This document shows, one piece after another, positions 12,176 through 26,100 of a stretch of 64,000 nt of DNA. Made by a program: the position numbers and the translations under genes. A model generated the notes under the pieces. The model did not search any database. It was not told the DNA's origin and saw only the letters and a program-made list of their open reading frames with translations. This stretch comes from Arcuatula senhousia. Lineage: Eukaryota > Mollusca > Bivalvia > Mytilida > Mytilidae. Location: contig OZ020304.1 of assembly GCA_963971305.1 (NCBI GenBank), positions 78,554,355 through 78,618,354 of the forward strand, in the 5' to 3' direction. Each line of letters starts with the position of its first letter. The stretch's first letter is position 1.

Positions 12176-13758
12176 TTGACACTAAAGTATGTCTCGCCTG
12201 TCGGCGCCATCACAGAACTCATTGAAGGTCTAGCGGGCCTTTGGAAAAGTTAAGGTCAAGGCCATGTGACAGGTGACAGAATTCCATTTAACCATCACAA
12301 AAATGTCTGAAGTGTGTTCTCGATACCATATTTATTGAGAAACAATGAAAAAAGACACACATTAACTAAGTCATTCAACCATGAAAATGGGGTCAAAGTC
12401 ACATTACATGGTGACGTCAGTTGTGTATACCATAATTCCCAAATATCAGATGCCTAGCTTTAATATTATACTTTTCACTTAACTCATTTTCCACCCAAAA
12501 ATCATCTAAGTTCACAAAGTCACTGAACCGTGACAATGGGGTCATGGTCACACAACATGGTGTCAGTTGTGTAGACCAAAACCCCAAATGTCTGTATACC
12601 AGATATCAGATGCCTAGCTATGATACTTTTAACTTAATTTATTTTCCACAAAAGTTTTAATTGTTCCAAAAAATCTAAGTCCATATAGTCACTGAACCAT
12701 GTAAATTGTGTCAAGGTCACAGGCCATGGTTTCAGTTGCATAGACCATAACTCCGGGTGACTGTATACCAGATATCAGATGCCTAGCTATTATACTTTTC
12801 ACTTAATTCACTTTCCACAAAAGTCTTACAAAGAGTTTTTTAGCCCCAAAAATCATCTAAGTTCACAGAGTCAGTGAACCATGAAAATGGGGTCAGGGTC
12901 TAACGGCATGGCACCGGTTGCATAGATCTTAACCCAAAGTGTCTGTATACCAGCTATGAGATGCCTAGCTATTATAGTTTTCACTTAATTCATTTTCCAC
13001 AAAAGTCTTACAAAGAAGTTTTTTTGCCCCCAAAATAATCTAAGTTCACAGAGTCAGTGAACCATGAAAATGGGGTCAGGGTCTAACGGCATGGCACCGG
13101 TTGCATAGACCTTAACCCAAAGTGTCTGTATACCAGCTATGAGATGCCTAGCTATTATAGTTTTCACTTAATTCATTTTCCAGAAAAGTCTTACAAAGGG
13201 GTGTTTTGGCCCGAAAAACATCTAAGTTCACAGAGTCAGTGAACCATGAAGTTGGGGTCAGGGTCAAACGGCATGGTGCCAGTTGCATAGACAATAACCC
13301 CAGCTGTCTGTATACCAAATATCAGATGCCTAACTATTATACTTTTCTTGGAATTCATTTTCCACAAAAGTCTTACAAAGGGTTTTTTTGGCCCGAAAAA
13401 ACATCTAAGTTCACAGAGTCAGTGAACCATGAAGTTGGGGTCGGGGTCAAACGGCATGGTGCCAGTTGCATAGACAATAACCCCAGCTGTCTGTATACCA
13501 AATATCAGATGCCTAACTATTATACTTTTCTTGGAATTCATTTTCCACAAAAGTCTTACAAAGGGTTTTTTTGGCCCGAAAAAACATCTAAGTTCACAGA
13601 GTCGCTGAACCATGAAATTGGGGTCAGGGTCAAACGGCATGGTGCCAGTTGCGTAGACCATAACCTGTACTGTCTGTATACCAAATATCAGATGCCTAGC
13701 TACTATACTTTTCTTGGAATTCATTTTCCACAAAAGTCTTACAAAAAAGTTTACGCCG

Positions 13759-13792
<34 letters not shown>

Positions 13793-13847
13793 AAAGTAAT
13801 ACCTATGTCTCGCCTTCAGCGACTAAAGTCGCAGGCGAGACAAAAAT
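12176..13847 (+). mobile_element. Tandem-core hairpin element, family 1, copy 1
   Basis: It begins TTGACACTAAAGTATG followed by TGTCTCGCCTG (12190-12200). The core is about eight tandem units of 145-183 bp, with landmarks TCTAAGTTCACAGAGTC, AACCATGAAAATGGGGTCA and CAGATGCCTAGCTA. Then come a (GCC)n tract at 13754-13791 and a terminal hairpin at 13806-13842 whose arms are TGTCTCGCCT-tca-GCGAC and GTCGCAGGCGAGACA. The 5' motif equals the outer part of the hairpin arm. The 3' half is open in several frames only because the 183-bp unit is a multiple of three. Non-coding; Helentron/HINE-like (inference). Confidence 0.8.
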
Positions 13848-14899
13848 CATATCAAGTAACAGTATCCAGTGTTGCTTTCTTCCTTAAGGCAACTTAATAT
13901 TTGTGTAGCTTTCATATTGTTGTGAGCACTTGACATTTGAATAGCTTTCTACTTAAGTAAACACTTAACATTTGTGTAGCTTGCTAATGAAGTGAACACT
14001 TGGTATTTTAGTAGCTTTCTATTGGGGTGAATACTTGACATTTGTGTAGCTTTCAATTGAAGTGAATACTTGATATTTGTGTAGCTTTCTACTGAAGTAA
14101 ACATTTGATTTGTGTAGCTTTCTACTTTAGTAAACATTTGATTTGTGTACCTTTCTACTGAAGTAAACATTTGATTTGTGTAGCTTTCTACCGAAGTGAA
14201 AACTTGACATTTGTGTCGCTTATCTACCGAAGTTAACAATTAACATTTTTGTAGCTTTCTACTTTAGTGAATACAAAATGAACTTGACATTTGTGTAGCT
14301 ATTTTAATAAAGTGATTACTTGACAATTGTGTACTTTTCTTACAAAGAGAATACTTGACATTTGTGTAGCTTTATTACTGAAAAGACAAATAACATTTGT
14401 GTAGCTTTCTTCCATTAGTCATTAGTTACTTGTGTATCTTTTGTACTGTAAACACTTGACATTTGGGATTAAGCTTTCTGAAGAACACTTGACATTTGTG
14501 TAGCTTTCTTACTTAAGTGAACACTTGACATTTGAGTAGCTTTCTCACTTAAGTGAACACTTGACATTTGAGTAGCTTTCTATTGAATGGAAAACTTGAC
14601 AATTTTGTGTAGCTTTCTACTGAATTGGATACTTGTTATTTGTGTAGCTTTCTTACTCAAGTAAACACTTAATAATTGCACAGCTTTCATACTGTATTAA
14701 ACACTTGAGATTTATGGGGCTTATCTACCATGGTGAACACTTGACACTTGTGTAGCTTATCTACCAAAGTGAACACGACATTTGTGTAGCTCATCTACCA
14801 AGGTGAACACTTGACATTGGTGTAGCTTATTTACTATATTGAACACTTTATTTGTGTAGCTCTCTTACTTAACAAATCAAATTTAGCTGTTCAATGACG

Positions 14900-17060
14900 C
14901 AAATACTTGTAAACAATTGAACACATGCATAGTTTTATTATTGGTAACTTGTGTTATTTTTATTTTCGGAAGTTAATACTTGAATTTGTGTTGCCATCCA
15001 TCTGAAGTGCATCCATGATTTTGTGCTGATGTAGCTTTCACTGAGCTAAGATGATTAATGTGTGTGTAGTTATATTATTAAGTACTAAATTGGTGCATAG
15101 CATTTCTAATTCTGTGAATTGTTTTAGATACTTCTGATTTCTGACAAAGTAAAATTTTTACAACAGATAAACTGTACCCATTAACCTGAGATATGGAAGA
15201 TTTTTGTCAACTTATCACTGCTTCAATAAGGGGTGGATAAAGTTAAATCCACAAACAAAAATTCATATCCAGTACCAGAAAACCACTAAACAAAACAAAA
15301 ACAAAAAGCAGGCATAAACAGAAAAACACTAGACAAAACAAAAGTAACTAACAACAATTTATTGACTACATATCACAGTAACTTCTGAATATTAATCTGA
15401 ATTAAATGATAAATTGATTATCAGTTATTTTATTACCATAATTTCACATTTACTAATACCCTGGTAAACTAGATACATGTATATCAATAACATCTATGAG
15501 GATAAAGTTTAAGGAAAATATAGAATACTTATTTTGAAGGTTGATTGTTATTTTTCAAAAAAATCTAAATTGGCCATTATATTATCTAAGGTTGTTGTTA
15601 ATAAAATAATAATAATGTCTCAAAACTGACTTTGTAATAATATTATTGTATAAAAATGGAAAACCTAGTTTAAATCAATTTTGACAATCTTTGATAAATT
15701 AAATAAAATGATGTCCAATAAATTCATTAAGTAATGAACCCTTAACCTAATGTTAAAAAAAACAAAAAACAAAAGGGACCAATCCCCAGATATCAATACT
15801 TAAAAACAGGATCAATCAAGTAAAGTTTATAAAGGCATTTTCTGTAATCATGATAAATGTGAGCACCAATTCTTTACTGCAACATAAAACATTGAATAAA
15901 AATGTGGTACAAAAATAGCTTGAAGCATGATATAATTAATTTGGCACTATGTATTATAATAAACAATGTACAAGCCAACAAAATGCTCTTAATAATTGAA
16001 AATGTGAAACTTAAAATCTTACTTAAGATCATAAAGTCTTAGATATATTATATTATATAAAATATCTTTAAGGTTTTAATGCGATGATCGCTAGTTAAGC
16101 AGGCAACTCCATGAGGCATGGAAATTATAGAAGTCTTAAAATGTATTAAATAGCTTATGATCTAAAGTTATCCCATATACCCATATATATTCAGCAAAAA
16201 GAGGAAAAATATCAACAATATATACTCCAACAACAACAAAAAACAAAGAAAAATTGATAAATTGACAGTCAAAATATATAACTTTTAACAAACAATAACA
16301 TAGAATACTTAGAACTAAAGAACATATTTACTACTACCATGCAGCATCACACACCAAAACCATAAATTTAAATCAAATATCCCTCTATTTTGTATGCACT
16401 AGGTTTCATGCATCATTTTCAGACTTTTTTTTCTAAAAATAACATTATTGCAATGTAATTGCTATTGTTTTTTTTTTTTGTAATAAGTCAGAATAAATTT
16501 ATACATTTATTCAAAGCAATCAATACATTAGGAATGACAAAACAAAGAACAATTTGTTATTCCAGTTTTTTTTTAAGGACACACATTTCCTTTTAATTAC
16601 CAAAATGCCAACATGTGCATGGGTTCCAATTTTGAAAAAGGATTTTTTTGTTGGATCATCTTTTCTCAAATTTAAAAATGTGGTTAAGATCACTTATCTT
16701 AGGATTTTCAAAACAATTAAAGGGATATGCTTGAAGTTTTTTTATTGGTATTGTGACAGATAAAACAGTCTATCTCTCTCTCCCTCCCTCTCACTCTGTC
16801 CATTTGATTGTAAAATACTACTTCATTGTAACTATAGAAATAAAATTTCTTCAAATCACAAAATATATATATTGCAACTAAGTAATGGATTATCACACAT
16901 TGAGCACTTCTCTCTAATATCTTAAAATATAGATTATCAACATATTTTCTTTACTTGAACCATACAGAACAATTCTACTTAACTTCTATTTTGCATTAAC
17001 ATGATAATAAGGCATTAGGAAACAGCCTCTCTGATTATTCTCTACAAAATATGAAAAACT
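14900..17060. other. AT-rich intergenic DNA
   Basis: No exon or ORF on either strand that I can support. It contains simple-sequence patches, including a CT-rich stretch near 16768-16797. It separates the minisatellite from the 3' end of the PLAT gene. Confidence 0.5.
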
Positions 17061-17064
17061 ATTT

Positions 17065-17070
17065 TTTATT
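17065..17070 (-). terminator. Likely polyadenylation signal of the PLAT gene
   Basis: AATAAA on the minus strand, about 60 nt beyond the stop codon at 17130-17132. It supports the exon at 17130-17690 being terminal. Confidence 0.45.
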
Positions 17071-17129
17071 ACTTTCATGTTGAGTAGCTTTCACCATTCA
17101 AAATCCCTGACATTTAAACTAGTGCGTAG

Positions 17130-20100
17130 CTAATTTTTATAAAACATATTTCTGTCCTTAACCTTAAGGTCTCGGACAAACAGACCATCATCTTCATCCT
17201 TAGCTAACCATTTATTACATGGCAGTACACACTCCTCATACAAAGGAACCTTTAACACAAGTTTGTCTGAAGTCCTTTTTCTTGAACCCTCATCTGAATC
17301 TTCATCACTAGCAAATGGGTCTTTGGTATCTCTTTTCCTCTGTCTCTTTTGATTTTCCTTTTCTTTCTTTCCTTTTCTTCCTCTAAGATCATCATCAGAT
17401 ATTTCATCACTTTCATCTTTTGACTGTCCACGTAACCTTTTCAATCTTTCCTCCATTTCATCTCGCTTTCCTCTCTTGCTGTCTCTTCTACCTTTTTTGT
17501 CTAATGAATGGTTTTCATCATCTGAATCCTTCATTGAATTATTCATCAATTGTTTCATTCTTTCTTCTAATTCATCCATATCATCTTTCCTTCCTCTCTT
17601 TTTCTGTCTTTTAATTTTCTCTGCTTCTTTCTTTGTTCTCTTCAAATATTCAGCAATTTCTCTTCTTTGTAGATATCTTCTTATTTTCACCTGAAAAAAA
17701 AATATATAAAGTGATATAAACAATTTTATTATGGTACTGGTTGTTTATAAATTATTAGACCGAAAACAGTTTTGTTTCTACAGAAGCTATCAATTATGTT
17801 TTTGTCATATTATTTGCACACGACTATGAGACAGGAGTTTCAAGTTAAACTGAAACATAACCAAAATTCTACTTCACCAGACTAAGAGACAATTTCAAAC
17901 AAATCTTTCTCAATCAATGATACTGCACTGATGACCATGAAATTATGCATATAGCTTTCCGACATCTAACCACTGCTGTTGCATTGTAGTATAAAACATA
18001 ATGACTTCAAAACATAATACATTCATTTCTCTTCATAGGCCCCCCTTTTGGCAGAAAATTTGGCTGAATATATAGGAAATCATTGAAACGTGACCAAAGC
18101 GGGTCCCCTCTAAGGCCAGGCAGTGGGCCCCCTCTTTTCAGAATTTCTGGATCCGCCTCTGCTCTTCTATTTCATTGAAATAAGAATTGATGGTGTACAA
18201 TAGCTATTTACATTCAAAATCACATAGTTAAGAATTGCTGCATTAATCCTATTATTTAACTCATGAAGGTGCCATATTTGTATAGTATATTTTATTTTTC
18301 ATAAAAAAATATGAACAAGAAAGACCGTTAATTGGTCTTACGTCCTCTAGATACCATCCTGCTCCAGGTCCTGAGTTGTCGTGGCCTATTATTATATTCT
18401 TTATTGGACCCACATCAACATCTTCAAACTGAAACAGAAACATACAAAAATATTATGATCTGAATTATGTAACAATATAGATTTATATCAATGGCCTATT
18501 ATTATATTCTTTATTGGACCCACGTCAATATCTTCAAACTGAAACAGAAACATACAAAAATATTATGATCTGAATTATGTAACAATATCAAAAATATTAT
18601 GATCTGAATTATGTAACAATATAGATTTATATCAATGGCCTATTATTATATTCTTTATTGGACCCACATCAACATCTTCAAACTGAAACACAAACATACA
18701 AAATATTATGATCTGAGTTTTTAAGTTACACAACACAACTGATAAAATTGATGTGACTTTTTTATCCAGGTTTTTGCGTACTCTCTTTACCATATGCCTT
18801 GTTCTTCAACAAATATTTGAATGTTGTTTTTTTTTTTCAAACAACAACAAAAATAAAATACCAGTTTTATTTTTTATGCATATCCCACAATTCTGACATC
18901 TTGGCAGGTGATAACCTTTAGTGACCTCTGGCATTCTTTTCAAGCTACTTTTAATCAAAATTTCAAACCATAAGATCCTTAATCCAGAATATTTTTTCTA
19001 GGTTGGGTGAGTTTTTAACACAATGCAAAGCTTACTATAAGTATTGTGTTACCTGGAAAATATCAGTATCTCCTCTCTCAAAGTTGTTCTTCTCGTCATC
19101 TAAGGTTCTCTTCTTGGTCATAGAAAGCTCCCCACAGATCTGTATAAATACGTTGGCATCAGTGCCAGCATATCTCTTATCTCCTGTCTTAACATACACA
19201 ATATAGTTGGTCTTTTGTCCTGCAAAAGAATGATATATTACAAACAGTTGAATTTCAATACTGTTTTTTGTTTTGTTTTATGTTAATTTATTATATATTT
19301 CAGTGACAGATTGGTTAGTGGAGAAATGTATGTTATTTGGAAAAGCATAAATGTATATGTGACAGCAGCCCATAAACACCAACAAAACTTCAATATAGAT
19401 GTAGGTACTATGGGGAATATGTGACAAAGAAAAGATTTCCACATTGTTTTATGCAAAGAATTGACCACTCGATCAGAAAGTAAGTGTTATAAATGTTTAA
19501 CGAAAGCAAAGCAAAAACAGGTGACAACTATTCTCCATCAACTTTTGCAGGCCATGAGAATTATGACTTATCAACATATGTTTTTTCAGTCCTTTGGCAT
19601 TTTGTCTAATATCAAACAAATAATTCTAATAGTAAAACATCAAACAAAACATAATGTATCTATCTACCATGTAAGATAAGCTTTAAAATCTAGTTAGGAC
19701 AGTTAAATTAAATATATAAAACAAAAACAAGTAAAAAGTAGTATTTTAGATATCAAATAATTAATTAATGTTAGTGCATGCCATGGATTAAACTGCTAAA
19801 AAGGAACAAACAATAAACAAATATTAAATATATAATACCTGATACAAAACCTGTAATATGTAATTAAAAGATCTAATTTGTTAGCAAATATTTAATGTGT
19901 AAAGTCTACTTCTAAATATTAAGCTTTAATAGTAATTAGCATCATTTAATAATTCTTCACATTTTGTCATTTCATTTTAATCTAAGTGGACAAAGAAAGC
20001 TAAGATATTGAGCCCTTGTTAAGGGTAGTGTATTGTTTTTCTAATAAACTACATATATAATAAATATCAATTGATTAGTACTTCCTATTCAATAAAAAAA

Positions 20101-23100
20101 TTACAACTCTACCCAAACAATAAAAAAGCCTTAACCCTACATAAAAATAGTTCAGGTATATAAAAATATAAAAAAAGAGAAGTTTTCTGCAGAAAAAGAC
20201 TCTTTTTTGAAAACAAGAATATGTCCAGAAGAAATGATGACCCACCTCCCAACAGGGAAAAGTAACTTTAATCTGGCGGTAAAACTGATTTTAGACAGAC
20301 GAACATACAGACAAACAGTCCTTAACACTATATCCCCTCTACATTTGTTAGTGGGGAATAAATAATAAATGTTTTTAGTAGATATGTAATACCACGGTTT
20401 GTTTTACATAGGATAGTAAGTTATAAGAACAGAGTTATATTTGTCTACCTACTTCATGTGTTAAAGATATCTATAATTCCTTACCATGTTCTGTTTCTCT
20501 GGGTAGATTTTTCTTGGCCTGAATATCTCTGTATAAGACACCTTCTCCAATATCTTTACCAATCCAACCATCATAAGGGAAGTAAAACTTCTGTTTAGGA
20601 TCATCTCGGAGATATATGATAACCTAAAAAGGGTACAGTTATATACTGCAATAATTACATTATGTAAGCATCATTGTATAATTTTAATATAATATTCTAA
20701 TTTGTGTAATCAGAGAATATAATGAAACTAGTTATTATCTTTTACCAGATTTGACACTATTCTAAACAAACCTTTGGGAATGCATTCAACAATCTTGATA
20801 GCACTTCCATTGTACATGAGTTCATCTTCTGTTTTTTTTATGCAAACTAGTAGTGTTTAGTGCCTGTGTTTTTGTAGACTTTAAGATTTGAATGCTCCTT
20901 TGCCTTTGGTATTTATTTGCTTATTAACTTGGAGACAACTAACCTTATCTAAATACCAACCAGATGCCAAGCCTCTAGCATCATGTTCTATTCTGTAAAA
21001 TAAAGTTATGTAATGATTAAGACATAACATTTAATACTTTTATGAAATTAATGTAGTTGGTGTTAACATGATAATGAAGGAGTTTAAATGAAAGGTGATT
21101 ACAAATACATGTTTATTTATAACCAAAATAAAATGTATATTTCTGGCATGTAAAAAGTGGCAAATGGGCATCAACTACTTATTTGTGAAGACGAAATTAT
21201 TTTAATGTACTTTAAAAATTGATAGAGTTACAATAATGTATTAATGGTATATATAAGCAAAAATCATTGTTATGCCACAATCTATCCTAATTTATATGTT
21301 TAACCATCAATTTCATGCAACAATCATATCTATATAACATCCAAACAAAATCATTCTGGGATAATACACCTATTTTGCCTTTTTTACTGGTAGTCAGTAA
21401 TGGCTAAAAAATATATTTATGCACTATTTTGACTGGGGGAGGGGGGGGCTCAATGTTATTTTTTATCCACTTGTCGACAATTTGAGAATGGGATGAAAAT
21501 GATTTGAAAGTTTTGTTAATGAAAATATGAATAATGATATGAGTTAGACTTTTTTTGTTCTATAAAAATGATTTTTTTTCTTCTTTGTGTGTTGTCAAAC
21601 ATTTCAATGCTGTGGTCATGCTAAAAGCTGAAAGCCAAATACTTTTATTATTCTATATAAAACATCCTTATAATGTTATAAACAATCCATCACATGCAAA
21701 TAAACACATAATATGGTGATACTACCTTCTCAAATGATCTTCAAAAATTCAAAATAACAGGTGAGATTTAAAAAACATGCAAACATGAATTGTTAGTTTT
21801 TATTTTCAAATCTATTACATTTCTTATCTTAAATCATGAAAACAAGAACTGCTACCTCCTTGTTAACCAGAACTTTTTATTATACACAGCTGAAGTACAT
21901 ACATTCTTGTCTAGATGGACTATGGATTTCAATGAAGATTTAAGGAAAAAATAGGGAGGGGCATTGTTTCTAATACACAATCTGTATAAAAATAGACGAA
22001 ATAGTCTTGCATTCATTATTATTACTGGACATACCATAAAAGTGGACTTAAAAGTATCTTTTTACAACAACAAAAAGTGATTTGGACTGAGTCAATTTTC
22101 AATAACTTGACAAGTGAGACAAGTGATGCACATGAAATGGAACTTACTCTACAAAAATTCTGAAATTGTTACATTTATGACTATGATGAAATGATTTTAA
22201 AACTACAGTATGAAGGACATCAAAATAGTTCACACATATTTTATCCACCCCTAAGAAATGTAGAATCAAATGGCTGTTGTCAAACTCAACACTGCCTTAC
22301 AATGAGATTAAATTTTATCATTGTATCATTGTATCAGTTTTTAATACCATTTTTTTTGTTAAAATGTATGGTCTTAAAACTATCAATTTACTTGGTGAAT
22401 TGAGAAAATCATTAAATTAAGTAGGTTTCAGTTCTATGAATTATTGATGAAGGTTGTTTTATGTATAAATCTTGTATACAAAATTTCTATGTATTATGGT
22501 ATACCTGATTCTTCTCAGCTCTCCAAGGTTTTTACATGACACCTGGAAACTGTCCATTTGTCCTTTCTCAAACTTGGACTTATCATGGTCTACAAACTTT
22601 AGTTTATTTGTGGCACCCCTTGTACCAAATATAGTCATACTGATCGTAGCGTTGGTCCCAGCGAAGGTCTTCTTTCCAGTAAATATCTGTACTGTGTACA
22701 CTGAGATATTGTAAAATTAAAAATCAAAATTAAGAAATAAATATAAAGTTAGTTTACATAGCTTGAAATTGGTACAAGATATTTTTTATACAAGTGTCAC
22801 TCTTCATCTATTGCTCTTCACTTTGTAACTAGTTTTAAACTTTGTGAGATGATTGTTTTGAAACTTCACAAGTGGTATGTACTTGCATAAATCCGGAGAT
22901 AAAAAGAGTTTAAATAATTATAGAGGCATCTCTCTTTAATATGAACTGTTTCTCAAAACTTTTTAGTGCTGTCCTAAATGAAAGAATAGTGAAATATATG
23001 GACAAGAAATTTTGTGCCAACCAGTTTGGATTTAGAGAAAATCACAGAACTTCTGACAGCCTTTTTATACTAAAATCCCTTATCAATAAATATATACATA

Positions 23101-26100
23101 AAAACAAGAAAAAACTGTTTGTCTGCTTTGTTGACCTAAAAAAAGCTTTTGATTCACTTTGGAGAAATGGATTATTGTATAAGCTTTTGAAAGTTGGAAT
23201 TGGAAGAAAGATGAATAATATTTTAAAAAGTCAGTTTAATAATACTGAAGGAGCATTCAAATTTGATGGTAAACATTCCAAATTTTTTGGAATAGAAAAG
23301 GGTGTGCGACAAGGAGATTCGATAAGTCCTACTCTGTTCAATATATTTGTTAATGATATAACTAAATTTTTAGAATCTAACAAGTGTGATGCACCAAAAA
23401 TTATGGATAGTAGTATAATAGTCTACTATTTGCAGATGATCTCATATTATTATCTGAGAGTAGTTCTGGTTTACAAAATAGTTTAATAAACCTGTCAACA
23501 TATTGCGATAATTGGCAACTGACAGTGAATGTAAATAAATCTAAATCAATGATTATTCAAAATAATCCACGTAACATACCAAACAGTTTTCTAAAGTATA
23601 AAAGTAATGACATGGAAAATGTCCAAGAGTATAAATATCTTGGAACCATAATAAAATCAAATGGAACACTGCAATCTAACGGTGACCATTTATCAAAAAA
23701 AGCACACAAAGTTTTATTTCCTATCAAATCTTATACTTCATTACTCAAAGATTTACCAGTTAAAGTTTCATGTAATCTCTTTGGTACACTGGTAAAACCT
23801 ATATTATGTTATAATTCAGAAATTTACTATATGGATATTTATCTAAAATACTATAGAGCAAAAGAACGTGCCAGTAAAACACACAAGGATTTAGATATTT
23901 TTAATTTTATAGATAAAACACACCTAGAAAAAGTACATTTACTCTTCTGTAAAAGTACATTAGGAACAAACAAATGCTCAACAAATGTTGTCAGCAGAGC
24001 TGAACTAAATAGAAATCCATTAGAATGCTTCATAAACATTCAAACTTAAAAATACCTAGCAAGGTTAAATTATCAAGAGCTTAATCCTTTACTTAAAGAA
24101 GCTTTTGAGTTGACAAAACAGTTAGATTCAGAAGGAACTTACACATGGTATTCATATGCCAAAACTTTAACTAAAGATATTCATATTGACATAGAAGATT
24201 TTACTAATTGTACTACATGTAATTCTAAAATTCTTAGTAAACTTACAAAAATTTTATAAAGATATCACACTTGATAAGATAAATATATTTGATGAAAATA
24301 ATAAGGCATATTTATATAAATAATTCAAAACTGAGGATGAGGAGGAATATTATCTCTCCCATCCTAATTTCACATACAGACAAACTTTAGAATATGTGAC
24401 CACAAACTTCAAATTGAAGTTCGAAGGTATAATAAGATACCAAGAGATAAAAGATTATGCACTTTCTGTAATAAAATAGAAGATGAGAATCATTTCTTTT
24501 TTCATTGTCAAACATTGACACTTAAGTATGTCTCGCCTGTCGGCACCATCACAGAACTCATTGAAGGTCTAGCTGGGCCTTCAGAAAAGATAAGGTCAAG
24601 GTCATGTGACAAATGACAGAATTCCATTTAACCATCACAAAAATGTCTGAAGTGTGTTCTAGATATCATAGTTATTTAAAAACAATGAAAAAATACCAAC
24701 ATTCAATGAGTCATTCAACCATGAAAATGGGGTCAAGGTCACATTACATGGTGACGTCAGTTGTGTAAACCATAATCCCCAAATATCAGAAGCCTAGCTA
24801 TAATATACTTTTCATTTAACTCATTTTCCACCTAAAAATCATCGAAGTTCACAAAGTCACTGGACCATGAAAATGGGGTCAGGGTCACACAACATGGTGT
24901 CAGTTGTGTAGACCAAAACCCCAAATGTCTGTATACAAAATATCAGATGTCTAGCTATTATACTTTTAACTTAATTTATTTTCCACAAAAGTTTAAATTG
25001 TCCCAAAAATCATCTAAGTCCACAGAGTCACTGAACCATGAAAATGGGGTCAGGGTCAAATGGCATGGGGCCAGTTGCATAGACCATAACCCGAGGTGTC
25101 TGGATACCAAATATCAGATGCCTAGCTATTATATTTTACTTGTAATTCATTTTCCACAAAAGTCTTACAAAGGGGTCTTTTGGCCTGAAAAAAACATCTA
25201 AGTTCACAGAGTTGCTAAACCATGAAATTAGGATCAGGGTCAAACGGCATGGTGCCAGTTGCGTAGACCATAACCCCAACTGTCTGTATACCAAATATCA
25301 GATACCTAGCTATTATACTTTTCTTGGAATTCATTTTCCACAAAAGTCTTACAAAGGGGTCTTTTGGCCTGAAAAAACATCTAAGTTCAGAGTCGCTGAA
25401 CCATGAAATTAGGGTCAGGGTCAAACGGCATGGTGCCAGTTGCGTAGACCACAACCCAAACTGTCTGTATACCAAATATCAGATGCCTAGCTATTATACT
25501 TTTCTTGTAATTCATTTTCCACAAAAGTCTTACAAAGGCGTCTTTTGGCCTGAAAAAACATCTAAGTTCACAGAGTCGCTGAACCATGAAATTGGGGTCA
25601 GGGTCAAACGGCATGGTGCCAGTTGCGTAGACCATAACCCCAACTGTCTGTATACCAAATATCAGATGCCTAGCTTTTATACTTTTCTTGTAATTCATTT
25701 TCCACAAAAGTCTTACAAAAAAGTTTACGCCGTCGCCGCCGCGGGAAAGTAATACCTATGTCTCGCCTTCAGCAACTAAAGTCGCAGGCGAGACAAAAAA
25801 CCAGGCGCTTCGAAATATAATGTATGAAAAATTGAAGTTAATAGATTATAATTTTGAATCTTTAAATGAAATAAATAAATTGAAATGGCTCTTAAATCCA
25901 TCAACACCGGATCAAATCTCCATAGTTTATTCTTTTATTATACAGTCATTAGAACTGGGGAGAGAGGATACTCTATAGATAATTTACTGTATTTTCTGTT
26001 GTTGTTCATGTTGTACATTGTATGTTTCAACTCTGTATTTATGTTTGTATTGTAAATGTATGCTGTTATCCCTAATTGGGACATGTTTGCATTAATAATT

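Larger units (their letters stand above)
9975..14890. repeat. 36-bp minisatellite array, interrupted by several insertions
   Basis: The repeating unit is about 36 bp, with TTTGTGTAGCTTTCTTACTG and GAAGTGAACACTTGACA forming one period. The array is clear at 10060-10495, 10740-11560 and 13860-14880. It is interrupted at about 10508-10736, 11584-11719, 11890-11975 and 12176-13847 by separate elements, so the original array was continuous. Because 36 is a multiple of three, open frames of about 100 codons appear by chance on the minus strand. Confidence 0.85.

Noticed and set aside
13206..13799. 197-codon open frame with three 61-residue repeats
   Set aside because: It is the family 1 tandem core read through: the 183-bp unit is a multiple of three and several frames on both strands stay open. 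No start context, no domain, and the end is the (GCC)n tract.
11043..14239. Minus-strand frames of about 100 codons with repeated TSVxxxYTN peptides
   Set aside because: Product of a 36-bp (12-codon) minisatellite.
2536..14880. Regularly spaced repeats as CRISPR-like arrays
   Set aside because: Units are contiguous tandem repeats without unique spacers, and the genome is animal nuclear DNA.
25212..25752. Overlapping open frames in the second family 1 copy
   Set aside because: Same cause as above; the same peptide repeats appear and both strands are open.
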